From contig CP145412.1 of the NCBI GenBank assembly GCA_036867785.1, forward strand, positions 124,001-188,000: a stretch of DNA of 64,000 bases, given 5' to 3'. The translations under genes were made by a program, and so were the position numbers. This DNA comes from Plasmodiophora brassicae (lineage: Eukaryota > Endomyxa: Phytomyxea > Phytomyxea > Plasmodiophorida). Positions 9,628 to 18,255 of this stretch are shown one piece after another; position 1 is the first letter of the stretch, and each line of letters starts with the position of its first letter. The notes beneath the pieces were generated by a model. The model was given only the letters and a program-made list of their open reading frames with translations. It did no database searches and was not told the origin of the DNA.

Positions 9628-10305
9628 TCAGTGGCGACGCAGGTGGAACACGTCGTTAGCGAGCTTGTTCGAGCATGCAGCGATCATGCAACGCCAGTTC
9701 AGGTCGTACGGGACGTCATCGTGAAGGTCACAAACGGCACCGTCTGCTTCAGTGATGATGAGAGCCGATGCCGCTTGATCCCAGGCACAGAGTCCATCCT
9801 CGAAATACACGCCAGAGAAGCCATTGGCGACTTGGACCAAGTTCATCGTCCCGATTTCTTCAGATCAGAGACGCGCGAAACTCGTAAGGGCGTTGGATTG
9901 CCCTGGCCGAATTGGACAAAGGCGCCTTGGCCTTTGACTGCCCAAACGAGTTTGTCCTGTGCAGGAGTGGCGACAACGATAAGCAATGGAACGCCGTCTT
10001 CGACCAACCCGACGCTGACGCCGAAATCGACAGGCCGTGCATGAAGTTCGTCATACTGTCGATGGCATCCACAACCTAAACGCGTCCAACGCGGCACTTC
10101 ATCGTAATCGGTCGAGGCAATCGGGACGGCTTTCTCCAACTAGCGAGTCATCCGGGTAATGATTCTGGGTGACATCGCGTATGGCATTCTCGTTCAGCAA
10201 GTCCCATTCGGTGGCGAGGTTATCCGATGCGGCCAGCTTCAGCTTCACATCTTGGACGTGTCGGCACCCTTGCAAGACAGTGTCACTTGCCACGCGAAAC
10301 GGCAC
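9628..10305 (-). pseudogene. Broken inositol monophosphatase gene
   Basis: Minus-strand frames carry successive pieces of an IMPase-type phosphatase in the right order: DVKLKLAASDNLATEWDLL with NHYPDDSLVGES (about 10105-10250), DAIDSMTNFMHGL (about 10030-10070), VDFGVSVGLVEDG with KGQGAFVQFG (about 9900-10030), and CAWDQAASALIITEADG (about 9740-9800). The pieces sit in different frames. About 40 residues that normally lie between the GxGAF block and the WDxAAG block are missing, and no intron with proper sites joins them. I call it a pseudogene. The metal-site motif is also altered from DPIDGT to DAIDSM. An expressed, heavily spliced gene is less likely but not excluded. Confidence 0.75.
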
Positions 10306-10740
10306 TGATGGCGACAGTCAGCCGATCATCAAGATCGTCCGCAATTGTTTGTGGCCACGAAACAATACTGATAACGGAGAAGGCGGCAATCGCCCTACCG
10401 GTATTGGACAAGGGCCCCATCACAAAATGGTTGACCAAGAGACTCGCTATGGCCACTGGTCACCCGGTGACTCGCAATATGGCAATGCGAAACAAACTAC
10501 GGGTCGTGATCGCGCCCTCCAAATAGGAGACAGCGCGGCGGCACACGGCTATAACCGGGCACGTAGCAAGCATGGGATAACAGCCGAGCTCGCAACCTCG
10601 CACATACCTGTACCGTCGTCCGTCCTGACACCACCGGCTGCCAAACGAACATCGCTTGATGCTGTTTTTAGATTACGAACAGCTGGCAGGACCACAAACT
10701 CCGCTGATCACTGGTGGCGCAACGTCGTCATTACGCCCAG
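10306..10740. other. Intergenic stretch, nothing recognised
   Basis: This is the upstream flank of the secreted ankyrin gene. A 99-codon plus-strand frame (10227-10526) exists but shows no motif and overlaps the IMPase pseudogene. I do not count it as a gene. Confidence 0.35.
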
Positions 10741-12315
10741 ATGCTGCCCAGGCTGCAGTTGCTCTTCGTGCTGCTCTGGACGATAGGTTTGTGCACGTGC
10801 GATGACGTGAAGGAATCATTAACGGGAGCATTGATCCGGGCAACCTACAACGGCAATCTGCAAGCGGTAGCAGACTTGCTGAAGCGCGGAGCGCCTGCGA
10901 ACGGCAAAGACAATGCGGCGGTGATCTTGGCGTGCACGGCAGGGCACAAGGGCATTGTCGCACTACTTGTTGAGCATGGAGCCGACATAAGGGTTCATGA
11001 TGACGAATGTCTGGTCCGGGCCGCGGGCGCACCGTCCCTCGACCTGGTCAAGTACCTCGTCGAAACATTACGAGTGCCTGTCTCCGCCCAGTGCGACGAT
11101 CCGCTTATCGCCGCCACGGCCGGATCCCGCAGCCATATCGTCGAATATCTTCTTGACAATCGGGCCAACCCGGATGCGCGTAACGGCCTACCCTTGCGTA
11201 TTGCGAGCAGGTTCAAGCTGGCGCCTGTCTCCACATTACTCCTGAAGGCTGGCGCGACCCTGAACGAACACATCCTGGCCGAAGCTGTCGAAACCAACGA
11301 TATTCCCTTGGTCCGCCTTGCGCTTCAACATGGCGTGTTCGGTGGCGCTCTAGATGGGTCCCTTATGGTTGAAGCGTACCACTTGAACCATGACATCGTC
11401 TTGAATATGCTCGTCGAGAATGTGGCACCAACCGACGCCTGGGGACTGCCGGGTTTCCTGGAAAATGTCGGGCACCCTGATCCAGTCGTCCTAGTCCGGA
11501 TTCTGAAGCACGACAAAGTCTCGAGAGGCGGCGTGATCCGAGCCATGGAATGGGCGGTTTTGCTGCAGAACCTCGAACTGCTTCGTGTGGTTCTGGACAA
11601 CATCAACGACAATTTTCGATGCGATATCGCGCGTGACATCGCGCTCCTTAATGTCGATAACGTATTAGACGGGGGCACTAACGATGACGTATCCGCTGTT
11701 CTCCGTCATCACCTTCTGTTGCCTGTGGTCAAGACAGCTTGCACGAGTACCGGCGACCTGACGGATGTCATCACAGCAGTGGCCGCCTTCGAATCAAGGC
11801 GAGCTTCTGCTGAGCACGTCCTCGCAACGGCACAAAAGGCGGCCAGTTTGCAACAGGTCGACCGCAACATTGACAGTCAGAGCTCCAGTAGCATCGGGGA
11901 CGTACTCGCCAATATTCGGAAGCCGGATGCGATCCAAGACTTGACAGTGGTCCATAGAGAACCAGCAATACGAACGGAATGCCATTGTTCTGATCCGCTT
12001 TCACCTGTCAAACGAAGCCAAATTGTACATGCGAATCCACCCTCTGACGCATCCCCACCTGCTGACCATCTCGATTCCCTATCACCGGTTGTACTGATGG
12101 GAGGTACCGACCATGAAGAGAAATTACCGGATCCCTGGAGAAAAACGACCCGGTCGCGTCGCTGGAAACCGTATCCACCGAACGATTTATTACGATCCAG
12201 ATGCTTATGTCAGGGGACACCTGTGTCGCCTAGTGCCTCCATACCTGAAAAGGGCGTCCAGAGCAGAGATCCGCGACGACGTCGCGAAAAGAATAACATA
12301 CGGCCGTCTGTCTGA
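10741..12315 (+). CDS. Secreted ankyrin-repeat protein
   Basis: This is a single exon of 524 residues. The start at 10741 gives a clear signal peptide (MLPRLQLLFVLLWTIGLC, cleavage near CTC-DD). About eight or nine ankyrin-like repeats follow to about residue 330, for example NGNLQAVADLLKRGA, AGHKGIVALLVEHGAD and RSHIVEYLLDNRANPDAR. Some later repeats are degenerate. The C-terminal 190 residues are low-complexity and polar, rich in Ser and basic residues. Ankyrin repeats normally bind proteins inside cells, so a signal peptide on such a protein suggests delivery to a host. Secreted ankyrin proteins are a described effector class in plasmodiophorids; applying it here is inference. No transmembrane segment is visible after the signal peptide. 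Confidence 0.8.
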   Translation: MLPRLQLLFVLLWTIGLCTCDDVKESLTGALIRATYNGNLQAVADLLKRGAPANGKDNAAVILACTAGHKGIVALLVEHGADIRVHDDECLVRAAGAPSLDLVKYLVETLRVPVSAQCDDPLIAATAGSRSHIVEYLLDNRANPDARNGLPLRIASRFKLAPVSTLLLKAGATLNEHILAEAVETNDIPLVRLALQHGVFGGALDGSLMVEAYHLNHDIVLNMLVENVAPTDAWGLPGFLENVGHPDPVVLVRILKHDKVSRGGVIRAMEWAVLLQNLELLRVVLDNINDNFRCDIARDIALLNVDNVLDGGTNDDVSAVLRHHLLLPVVKTACTSTGDLTDVITAVAAFESRRASAEHVLATAQKAASLQQVDRNIDSQSSSSIGDVLANIRKPDAIQDLTVVHREPAIRTECHCSDPLSPVKRSQIVHANPPSDASPPADHLDSLSPVVLMGGTDHEEKLPDPWRKTTRSRRWKPYPPNDLLRSRCLCQGTPVSPSASIPEKGVQSRDPRRRREKNNIRPSV

Positions 12316-12568
12316 TTCGTTTACTGGTCGGCAAAGGCTGCACGATGTACAGTGCATCAAATACAGCGAATCCCCTTTGAATAACGATTAACTGTTTGTA
12401 ACTGGCAACTGATAACGGCGCGATAAACCAGATGATGAGTGATCATCATGCAAGCTCGGACAATCTTATCGTGGTGCTTTGGTGGCACCCGCTGGATGTC
12501 TATCAAGTTCTCAATCTGCCAGCATTTCGGTGAACATGTTTGAGTAAATGCCACAGACGCGGTAGTGC

Positions 12569-12826
12569 ATGGCTCTCAGCTACCGCGTTAACAATTCCAG
12601 CGACCCTATCTGCGATATCATCCCGCCGATCGAATACGAGCACATCGGCCACCAAATCCACCTGGGACAGAAAGACTGGTTCCCTGACGTCCCGATGCGC
12701 TTCGATATCTGGGCCCACGCCCACTGGAACTACGTCAAGAACCTCATCGTCCCTGATTCGGTCAAGCGCGGAGCAACAGATGCTGGTGCTGACTTTCGTT
12801 CATGCGGCAGCGACGAAACTCGATGA
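12569..12826 (+). CDS. Unidentified short ORF or exon
   Basis: The frame has 85 residues starting MALSYRVNNSSDP. The stretch from about 12590 to 12770 shows the C- or G-ending codons typical of genes in this window and reads PPIEYEHIGHQIHLGQ, then FDIWAHAHWNYVKN. I do not recognise the family. The codon pattern is lost after about 12775, so this may be one surviving exon of a larger or broken gene. Splice sites are not obvious. Confidence 0.3.
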   Translation: MALSYRVNNSSDPICDIIPPIEYEHIGHQIHLGQKDWFPDVPMRFDIWAHAHWNYVKNLIVPDSVKRGATDAGADFRSCGSDETR

Positions 12827-13000
12827 CACCGCGTTAAGGATTGCCTCTGGTGTTTGAGTTTCGACGTCGACGCCGACGTACGTTTTCGACGTCATGATGC
12901 TTGTGTTCAACGGCTATTTGTTGCGTGTTGGGGATTACAGAAGGGACTTATATGGCCTGTATTAACGTGGAAACAGCGATTAGCTCACTGATCCGGTAGT

Positions 13001-13050
13001 TGGAGCAGCGTTTGGCTGCTCCAGCAAATGATTCCACCTATAACGTTATA
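13001..13050. repeat. Perfect hairpin next to a 12-bp palindrome
   Basis: TGGAGCAGC (13001-13009) and GCTGCTCCA (13015-13023) form a 9-bp perfect stem with a 5-base loop. TATAACGTTATA at 13039-13050 is a perfect palindrome. No gene boundary adjoins them, so a terminator or protein-binding role is open. Confidence 0.6.
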
Positions 13051-13781
13051 AGGCAGGGGGTATGGTCACAGCGGGGCCGAAGCTAGCGGGTGCCTTCGTG
13101 ACTTCGGCGATGTGGCGTGTCCGTGCTCGTATTGGGTGTTGCCGGAGGCTGCAGGGACGCTGATGCACTCAGCACGACATGGAGGATACTGTGGCGATCA
13201 TCCCGGCTTGGACCAGAAACACGACTACCTGTTCACGTCATGATGTCACTAGACTCATGAACTGCGTCGTTCCACGTCTGCTGAATCGCTACAACACGTC
13301 CAGTGACCGCGTGAACACCATGAACAGGCCTCCCCGGATCCAGCGTCGATCCACGCCTCCCGACCAAGTGCAAACGTCTTGCAAGAGCGGATTCAAACGA
13401 CGCGCTCAGCTCAGCCCGTGCTCGACGAGCCATCTCACGAAATCCCCTCGCCGCATCGTTAAAGGCAAGCTGTTGCATCGGAAGCCCCCGCATCGCGGCG
13501 TCATTTGTACGCTCGACAAAGATATTCCTGGAAGAATCCACACAGGAATCTGACCGTCTCGCATCAACGTGGAACCGGGTGGACGAACCACGCCTTGCGC
13601 CTGCAATTGCGGCTGCGACCTTACTCTGCTCCCGCTCGCCATCTCTATGTACGATCCCCGCCTTGCGATCCAAATATAAGATCGCGCTCTGGCATATTCT
13701 ATTCCTGGGTGGGGCGGTTGTCGGGGCCCCAAATTCCCACGATGGCCCCAGTCCGTCTGACTGGGCACTGTGGGCAGCGCA

Positions 13782-13794
13782 CGGAGTCCGTGAG
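13782..13794 (+). promoter_or_regulatory. Single CGGAGTCCGTGAG element
   Basis: One copy of the element seen as a doublet upstream of the ribosome-related genes lies 73 bp upstream of the secreted C2H2 gene at 13868. A second copy at 12-bp spacing is not present. Confidence 0.3.
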
Positions 13795-13867
13795 CCCAAT
13801 CTAGCGCCCAAACGGCCCGGGGTTGCAGCGATGAAGCCATTGCGTTAATTGTCGTTTGCTGGCAACG

Positions 13868-14527
13868 ATGACGTTCCAGCTGAACGGTTGTGCACTTCTG
13901 CTGGCCGTGGTCGCATCGACGCTCCTGGTTATCGATGCATGTGGTGGGGTTGCGCCCGATACCGCGTGTGACGATAATCGAGCTGACCCCAACGTTACCG
14001 CGTCTGACGATGGTGCTGGCCCCAGTACCGCGCGTAGCGATGAAGTTGACCCGAGCGTCCCCCGTCAGCCTGCACGTCCCCGCATGAAGATCGCATCCTA
14101 TATGGATCTTCCCCCTGGCGTGTGTCACTATGCCCAGGACGACCTATATCTATGCCTGGAACATCCGAACGGCCATGGTTTTTTCAAAGACCTGTGGAAC
14201 TCGGTCGATCGCATACTCGGTCGAGATCCTGAATGGGTCCGCGAGATACATGAGCGTCGCCGACCGGATCCGACACCGACTGCTCGTTATGAACCTGAAT
14301 TGGTAACTGGCTATAAGCCGTCACCCTACGCCCGTAGTGGTGAGTCGTTTCTTTCGCGCCTGCCGGTGGTTGGCACCTTGCTGCAACGGCCCCCTGAGGT
14401 CCTGAGGTGCGCCCACTGCTTGTTCTCGTGTGCGACCCCGCAGTGTTTTCGCAGACACATAATAAGGAGCCACCCCGACAAGATAAACGACGCCAAAGCT
14501 TGCCAGCCCATCGCCTCCCGTACGTAG
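13868..14527 (+). CDS. Small secreted protein with one C2H2 finger
   Basis: This is a single exon of 219 residues. The N-terminus MTFQLNGCALLLAVVAST is a signal peptide with likely cleavage after residues 22 to 25. A Thr/Ser/Asp/Pro-rich acidic stretch follows to about residue 75. One C2H2 finger sits near residues 180-205: RCAHCLFSCATPQCFRRH followed by IIRSHPDK. The plan (signal peptide, acidic linker, C-terminal fingers) matches the protein at 558-1616, though the finger sequences differ, so a common family is possible but not shown. I suspect an exported protein; the target is unknown. Confidence 0.7.
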   Translation: MTFQLNGCALLLAVVASTLLVIDACGGVAPDTACDDNRADPNVTASDDGAGPSTARSDEVDPSVPRQPARPRMKIASYMDLPPGVCHYAQDDLYLCLEHPNGHGFFKDLWNSVDRILGRDPEWVREIHERRRPDPTPTARYEPELVTGYKPSPYARSGESFLSRLPVVGTLLQRPPEVLRCAHCLFSCATPQCFRRHIIRSHPDKINDAKACQPIASRT

Positions 14528-14696
14528 ACTTCGCGTTTCGTCCATGCGTCGTTTTCCGGTTTGCTAAAGTGCCCAGAATAAATCCCACCCCACGTTTCCC
14601 CAACACTAGCCGGATTGGCAGCCACAACCAGAGGCCTATTGTCGAGTAGAAATACGATATGTACGCTTTGTAGTTGAGCGATTCAGAGCTACCTGG

Positions 14697-16475
14697 CTAT
14701 GCAGGGCCGGATTGGCGGAGACTAAGCTGCGACTCGAACAGGGACGCCACGGGCGGGACCTCGCCCACGTACTCCAGGACGTCCAGCACGCTGTCGTTCA
14801 CGAACCGCATAGGCGAACCCTGAACGCCGACGATGATTGGCAACGCAAATGCAGACTGGGACCCTAGAGAATCATATTGATAACGGACAATGTCAACCCA
14901 GGACGACGCGCCAGACGTACCTTTTCCTGCTGGCCAGACGTCGTACTTTCGTTTGCGATGGCCTTGATCGTGGACGCAATTCCATATCGTCAACCATCGG
15001 CCGTGATTCGGGTAGGCGATCAGCTTGCCGCCGTTGCCCGTCCATTTCCCACCGCGAACCTGCGAGAATGTACTGTCATCGTCACGATTCAAACACAAGG
15101 ACGCGCGCATGACGAGCCTGTTCGTGCAGCGTCGCGTATGGCAAGCCACCGTGCATGTCGAGGGTCTGGCCAGGGTACGCGTCCGAGTCGCGAATAACAG
15201 TGCCGGCCGACGAGAAACCGACCCCGAACCCATGCAGGTGGTTGGCATGATCCGCCAGGCGCTGCATGAGGACACCGTACGACCCCATCGCGATGATGCC
15301 GAGATGCGCTCGCTTGCCGGTGAAGGCGACATCTTCGACGGTCACCGCGATGGACTTGTCGATCGTGATGCCTTCGTTGCAGTTGACGATGTCGATGCGA
15401 CGCAACCAGGAATCTCTAACGCCTTGCACCTGGACCGCCGCCCACCCGCTATCGTGCAGGTCGCTGGCGTGATGGATAAACTCCTCGCTGACACTGTCCC
15501 ATCGTCCCGTGATCGTCAGGTCCTCTAGTCCGATCTCTCGATCGACCGACATCGCTCGCAACACGAAAGGGCACGCGTCAACGTTGGCGTCGACGTGCAA
15601 CGGCTCCTGGAACCACACAGTGCCAGTCGTTGCGTCCACTGCCAAACATGTCAACGACGCGATCATTGGCACGAGACGAAGCCTTACGATCCGCGATCGT
15701 ATGCAATTCGTATACGCGCATGCCCTGCGTGACCAAACGTGTCCACGAGGGGGAGATCGTCAGCGGGTAGACGTGGGCAGCCGCGAGAACGGGTGACTGG
15801 CACGTTAGTGCCACAGTCTGTCCGACATGCAGACGGCGAGCGTTGTCGACCGATACGTTGAAGGTTTCCCGACGGGACGAACGGGTTACGCTCGCCAGGT
15901 GCCTGTGGTCGCTGGCCTTGCTGGACCCGACCCTGATGGCATAGGTCCGGTTGACCTGCATTGCACGCATGAGCGCTCGCCCAGGCGCCTTTGCGTATTG
16001 TCCGAACAGAAACGTATACCTTATGATGCTGGATGACGATGTTCGTCAGGTTACGGGCCACGCCACGTAGGACGCAATGGGACCCGTGCAGCACAAGTTC
16101 TGGCAGGGTTCCTCGATCTGCATTCGACGATACCGTATACCGACCAACGTTCAGCTGGATGACCCCTCCCGCATCGGACCGTGCGCAGGCGTCGATGGCG
16201 CTCTGAATGCCCGCTGCATCATCGACGTCGTCGTCAGCAACGGCCCCGTAGTCGGCCACGTTGAAAACGGGCCTGCCCGCAATCGGCGTGCTCGGTATGG
16301 GCCGATCGCTATACCGGTACCCGGCGTACGAATAGTCCGGCAGGGTCGCCTCCAGAGGCGGGGCGCGCTGCCTGGATTCGTAGAACTCGTCCCAAACCCG
16401 TTGCCCGCGCAACGGTCGGGCCACGCTCGCCGCAACGAGACACAGCAGGAGCACCCGAGCGGCCGACGTGGACAT
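14697..16475 (-). CDS. Secreted pectate-lyase-like right-handed beta-helix protein
   Basis: I read five exons: 16475-16020, 15955-15688, 15638-15118, 15059-14921 and 14863-14697. They make 516 residues with consistent phases. A signal peptide (MSTSAARVLLLCLVAASVA) is followed by the typical start of the Pectate_lyase_3 fold, FNVADYGAVADDDVDDAAGI with SAIDACARSDAGGVIQL near residues 65-100. Beta-helix rungs such as LTITGRWDSVS, WLRRIDIVNCNEGITID and VTVEDVAFTG occupy the second half. The fold is shared by polysaccharide lyases, hydrolases and non-enzymatic proteins, so activity on plant or own cell-wall sugars is inference and I assign no catalytic residue. The intron at 15060-15117 appears to use a GC donor (CAG|GCTCGT); an alternative GT donor further in would add a few residues. 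The first intron could also end 33 bases earlier. Confidence 0.8.
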
Positions 16476-16773
16476 TATGTGTGACACACGGGCCTCGGTC
16501 GCGCGAATCGCACACATGTGCCCATCACATCCACCAGCGCAGCGACGCACTCCCCGTTGACACAATGCCCGTGACAACTCATGAATCACGAGGCGTCACG
16601 ATCAGCAGCTCCCCGCGGTTTTTGTCGTCTGCAGTCTCTGGCGTTACGTGACGCGTGGCGCAGTGCAATACACCGCGCGCGGACGTCCGTGCCGACTGCC
16701 GCGGGGGGCAAGTCCGTGGCGCGGCTGGCGCCGGGAAAGGCCGTGGGCGGCGGCGTCAATTCGGTCGATCGCG

Positions 16774-17943
16774 ATGGCGTCGACGCGCGTCGAATTCAAG
16801 GTCGGGCCGGCGGCGGCGTCGTCGTCGACGGCGGCGCGGCCGGCGGTGCCGATCGCCGCGTTCGCCGGTGCGGCGTCGGATGTGGGGCCGCCGCCGGAGC
16901 CGACCGTCGTGAAGGCGATCCCGATGCCGGCGCTGGCCGATGGGGTCACGACGGATACGCCGATCCTGCTGCGGAACCGGGTGGCCGGCGTGTCCGACGC
17001 GGTCGGCGACGACGAGAAGTACCGGGTGGATGTCGCGCAGAGGCCGACGAGCGCCTCGCTGACCGATTACGAACGCGTGCCCGTCGACCAGTTCGGCGAG
17101 GCGCTGCTCCGCGGGATGGGCTGGTCGGAAGGGTGCCCGATCGGCCTGACGAACGCCGCCGTCATCCAGCCGACAGAGTATATCCGTCGCGGCGACCTGC
17201 TCGGCCTGGGTGCTGACCCGTCCATTCAGGCCCTGAACCTGCCCTCGATGACGAACAAGAAACGCGCGCGCGCCCGCCCCGAACAACAATTCGACCCGGT
17301 CGACGGGCGCGTCCGCCACGTCAAGGGCATCGACGAGCGGCTCGCCACAGCCGCCGACCTGGCCGTCGCCGTCGGCAGCGACGTCGTCATTACGTCCGGG
17401 GCGCACCAGGGCCAGACCGGCATCGTCACGATGCTGTCGTCGACGACGGCGACCGTGCGCCTCGACGTCAGCGAGAGCATCGTTCAGGTCCGCCCCGAGG
17501 ACGTTCGTCGGGCGACGGGTCGCGACCGCGAGCAGCAAGAACGGCCGGCGGCGGCCATGAAGCGCCCGCGCGAGATCCGCTGGGTCGTGCCCGGCCTGCG
17601 CCTGCGCGTCGTCGACAAGCGCCACCGGATGTACAACCGGAAGGGGCGCGTCCTGGACGTGCCGACGGCGACGTCGTTCACGATGGTGGTGGACGACGGC
17701 AACGTGCTCGTCGAGGACCTGTCCGAGCGCGACGTCGAGACGCTCGTCCCGGAGGCGCAGGGCGCCTTCCCGATGATGGTCGTCGCCGGGCGCCATCGCG
17801 GGCGCACCGGGCGCCTCCTGGAACGCAGGACCGACAAGGATTACGCGCGCGTCCGCCTCGACGCGACCGATGCGCTCGCCTGCGACGACGTCAAGGTCAA
17901 GCTGGACTACGTGAGCGAGTTCGTCCCGGACGATGGCAAATGA
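16774..17943 (+). CDS. GPKOW: G-patch and KOW domain spliceosomal protein
   Basis: This is a single exon of 389 residues from the ATG at 16774 (MASTRVEFKV). A G-patch lies near residues 108-150 (DQFGEALLRGMGWSEG, then LTNAAVIQPTEYIRRGDLLG). Two KOW motifs follow, one near residue 210 (SDVVITSGAHQGQTGIV) and one near residue 333 (MMVVAGRHRGRTGRLL). The order is that of human GPKOW, plant MOS2 and yeast Spp2. These proteins bind the DEAH helicase PRP2/DHX16 through the G-patch and help activate the spliceosome. The reading frame also runs upstream to 16648 with ATG codons, but conservation begins after 16774. Confidence 0.88.
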   Translation: MASTRVEFKVGPAAASSSTAARPAVPIAAFAGAASDVGPPPEPTVVKAIPMPALADGVTTDTPILLRNRVAGVSDAVGDDEKYRVDVAQRPTSASLTDYERVPVDQFGEALLRGMGWSEGCPIGLTNAAVIQPTEYIRRGDLLGLGADPSIQALNLPSMTNKKRARARPEQQFDPVDGRVRHVKGIDERLATAADLAVAVGSDVVITSGAHQGQTGIVTMLSSTTATVRLDVSESIVQVRPEDVRRATGRDREQQERPAAAMKRPREIRWVVPGLRLRVVDKRHRMYNRKGRVLDVPTATSFTMVVDDGNVLVEDLSERDVETLVPEAQGAFPMMVVAGRHRGRTGRLLERRTDKDYARVRLDATDALACDDVKVKLDYVSEFVPDDGK

Positions 17944-17983
17944 ACCGTCGCCCGCTGCTGCTGGTTATTTATACACGACGTCG

Positions 17984-18175
17984 TCAGTCGATGTGGTAGT
18001 CGTCCTCGTTCAGGTACTGCCGATGGTACTGCAGGTCGCGACACCGTTTCTCGCATTGCCGGACGGCGCTCCTCTGCGACAGGGCGGAGCGGACGCCGAG
18101 CAGGAGGACGCCGGCGACGACGACCAGCACGACGATCGCCGTCAGCTGCGATGCGACCGTGCTGCCTGGGTCCAT
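17984..18175 (-). CDS. Tiny single-pass membrane protein
   Basis: The frame has 63 residues. A short N-terminus (MDPGSTVASQ) leads into a strongly hydrophobic segment LTAIVVLVVVAGVLLLGV, followed by a basic and polar tail with two cysteines (QCEKRC) and an acidic end DDYHID. It sits between GPKOW and the divergent Sfi1-like gene, 80 bp from the latter's start. I recognise no family. The neat start, one helix and stop argue for a real gene; its small size argues for caution. Confidence 0.5.
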   Translation of the reverse strand: MDPGSTVASQLTAIVVLVVVAGVLLLGVRSALSQRSAVRQCEKRCRDLQYHRQYLNEDDYHID

Positions 18176-18255
18176 ACCTGCAGCAAGGCGTCCTCGTCGT
18201 CTGTGACCGCTTGGCGCGAAGCGGGCTGCGACAGCGACGTTCGCCGCCCGCCAGG

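Larger units (their letters stand above)
12316..13867. other. Long stretch with one doubtful ORF and a hairpin
   Basis: About 1.55 kb holds a short coding-looking frame at 12569-12826 and a hairpin with an adjoining palindrome near 13000-13050. From 13100 to 13780 both strands have open frames of 100 to 240 codons, but none has a motif or signal peptide I recognise. Part of it may be a decayed gene. Confidence 0.35.

Noticed and set aside
10227-10526. A 99-codon plus-strand frame ending ATGHPVTRNMAMRNKLRVV.
   Set aside because: No family match comes to mind, and it overlaps the IMPase remnant. It lacks the usual codon pattern.
13233-14128. Minus-strand frames of 190 and 240 codons, one with ARRARAELSASFESALARRL, considered as another Sfi1-like fragment.
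   Set aside because: I could not align it convincingly with the intact gene, and it overlaps the secreted protein on the other strand.
16756-17796. A 346-codon minus-strand frame over GPKOW.
   Set aside because: It is an antisense shadow rich in Arg, His and Asp. The plus strand carries recognisable G-patch and KOW motifs.
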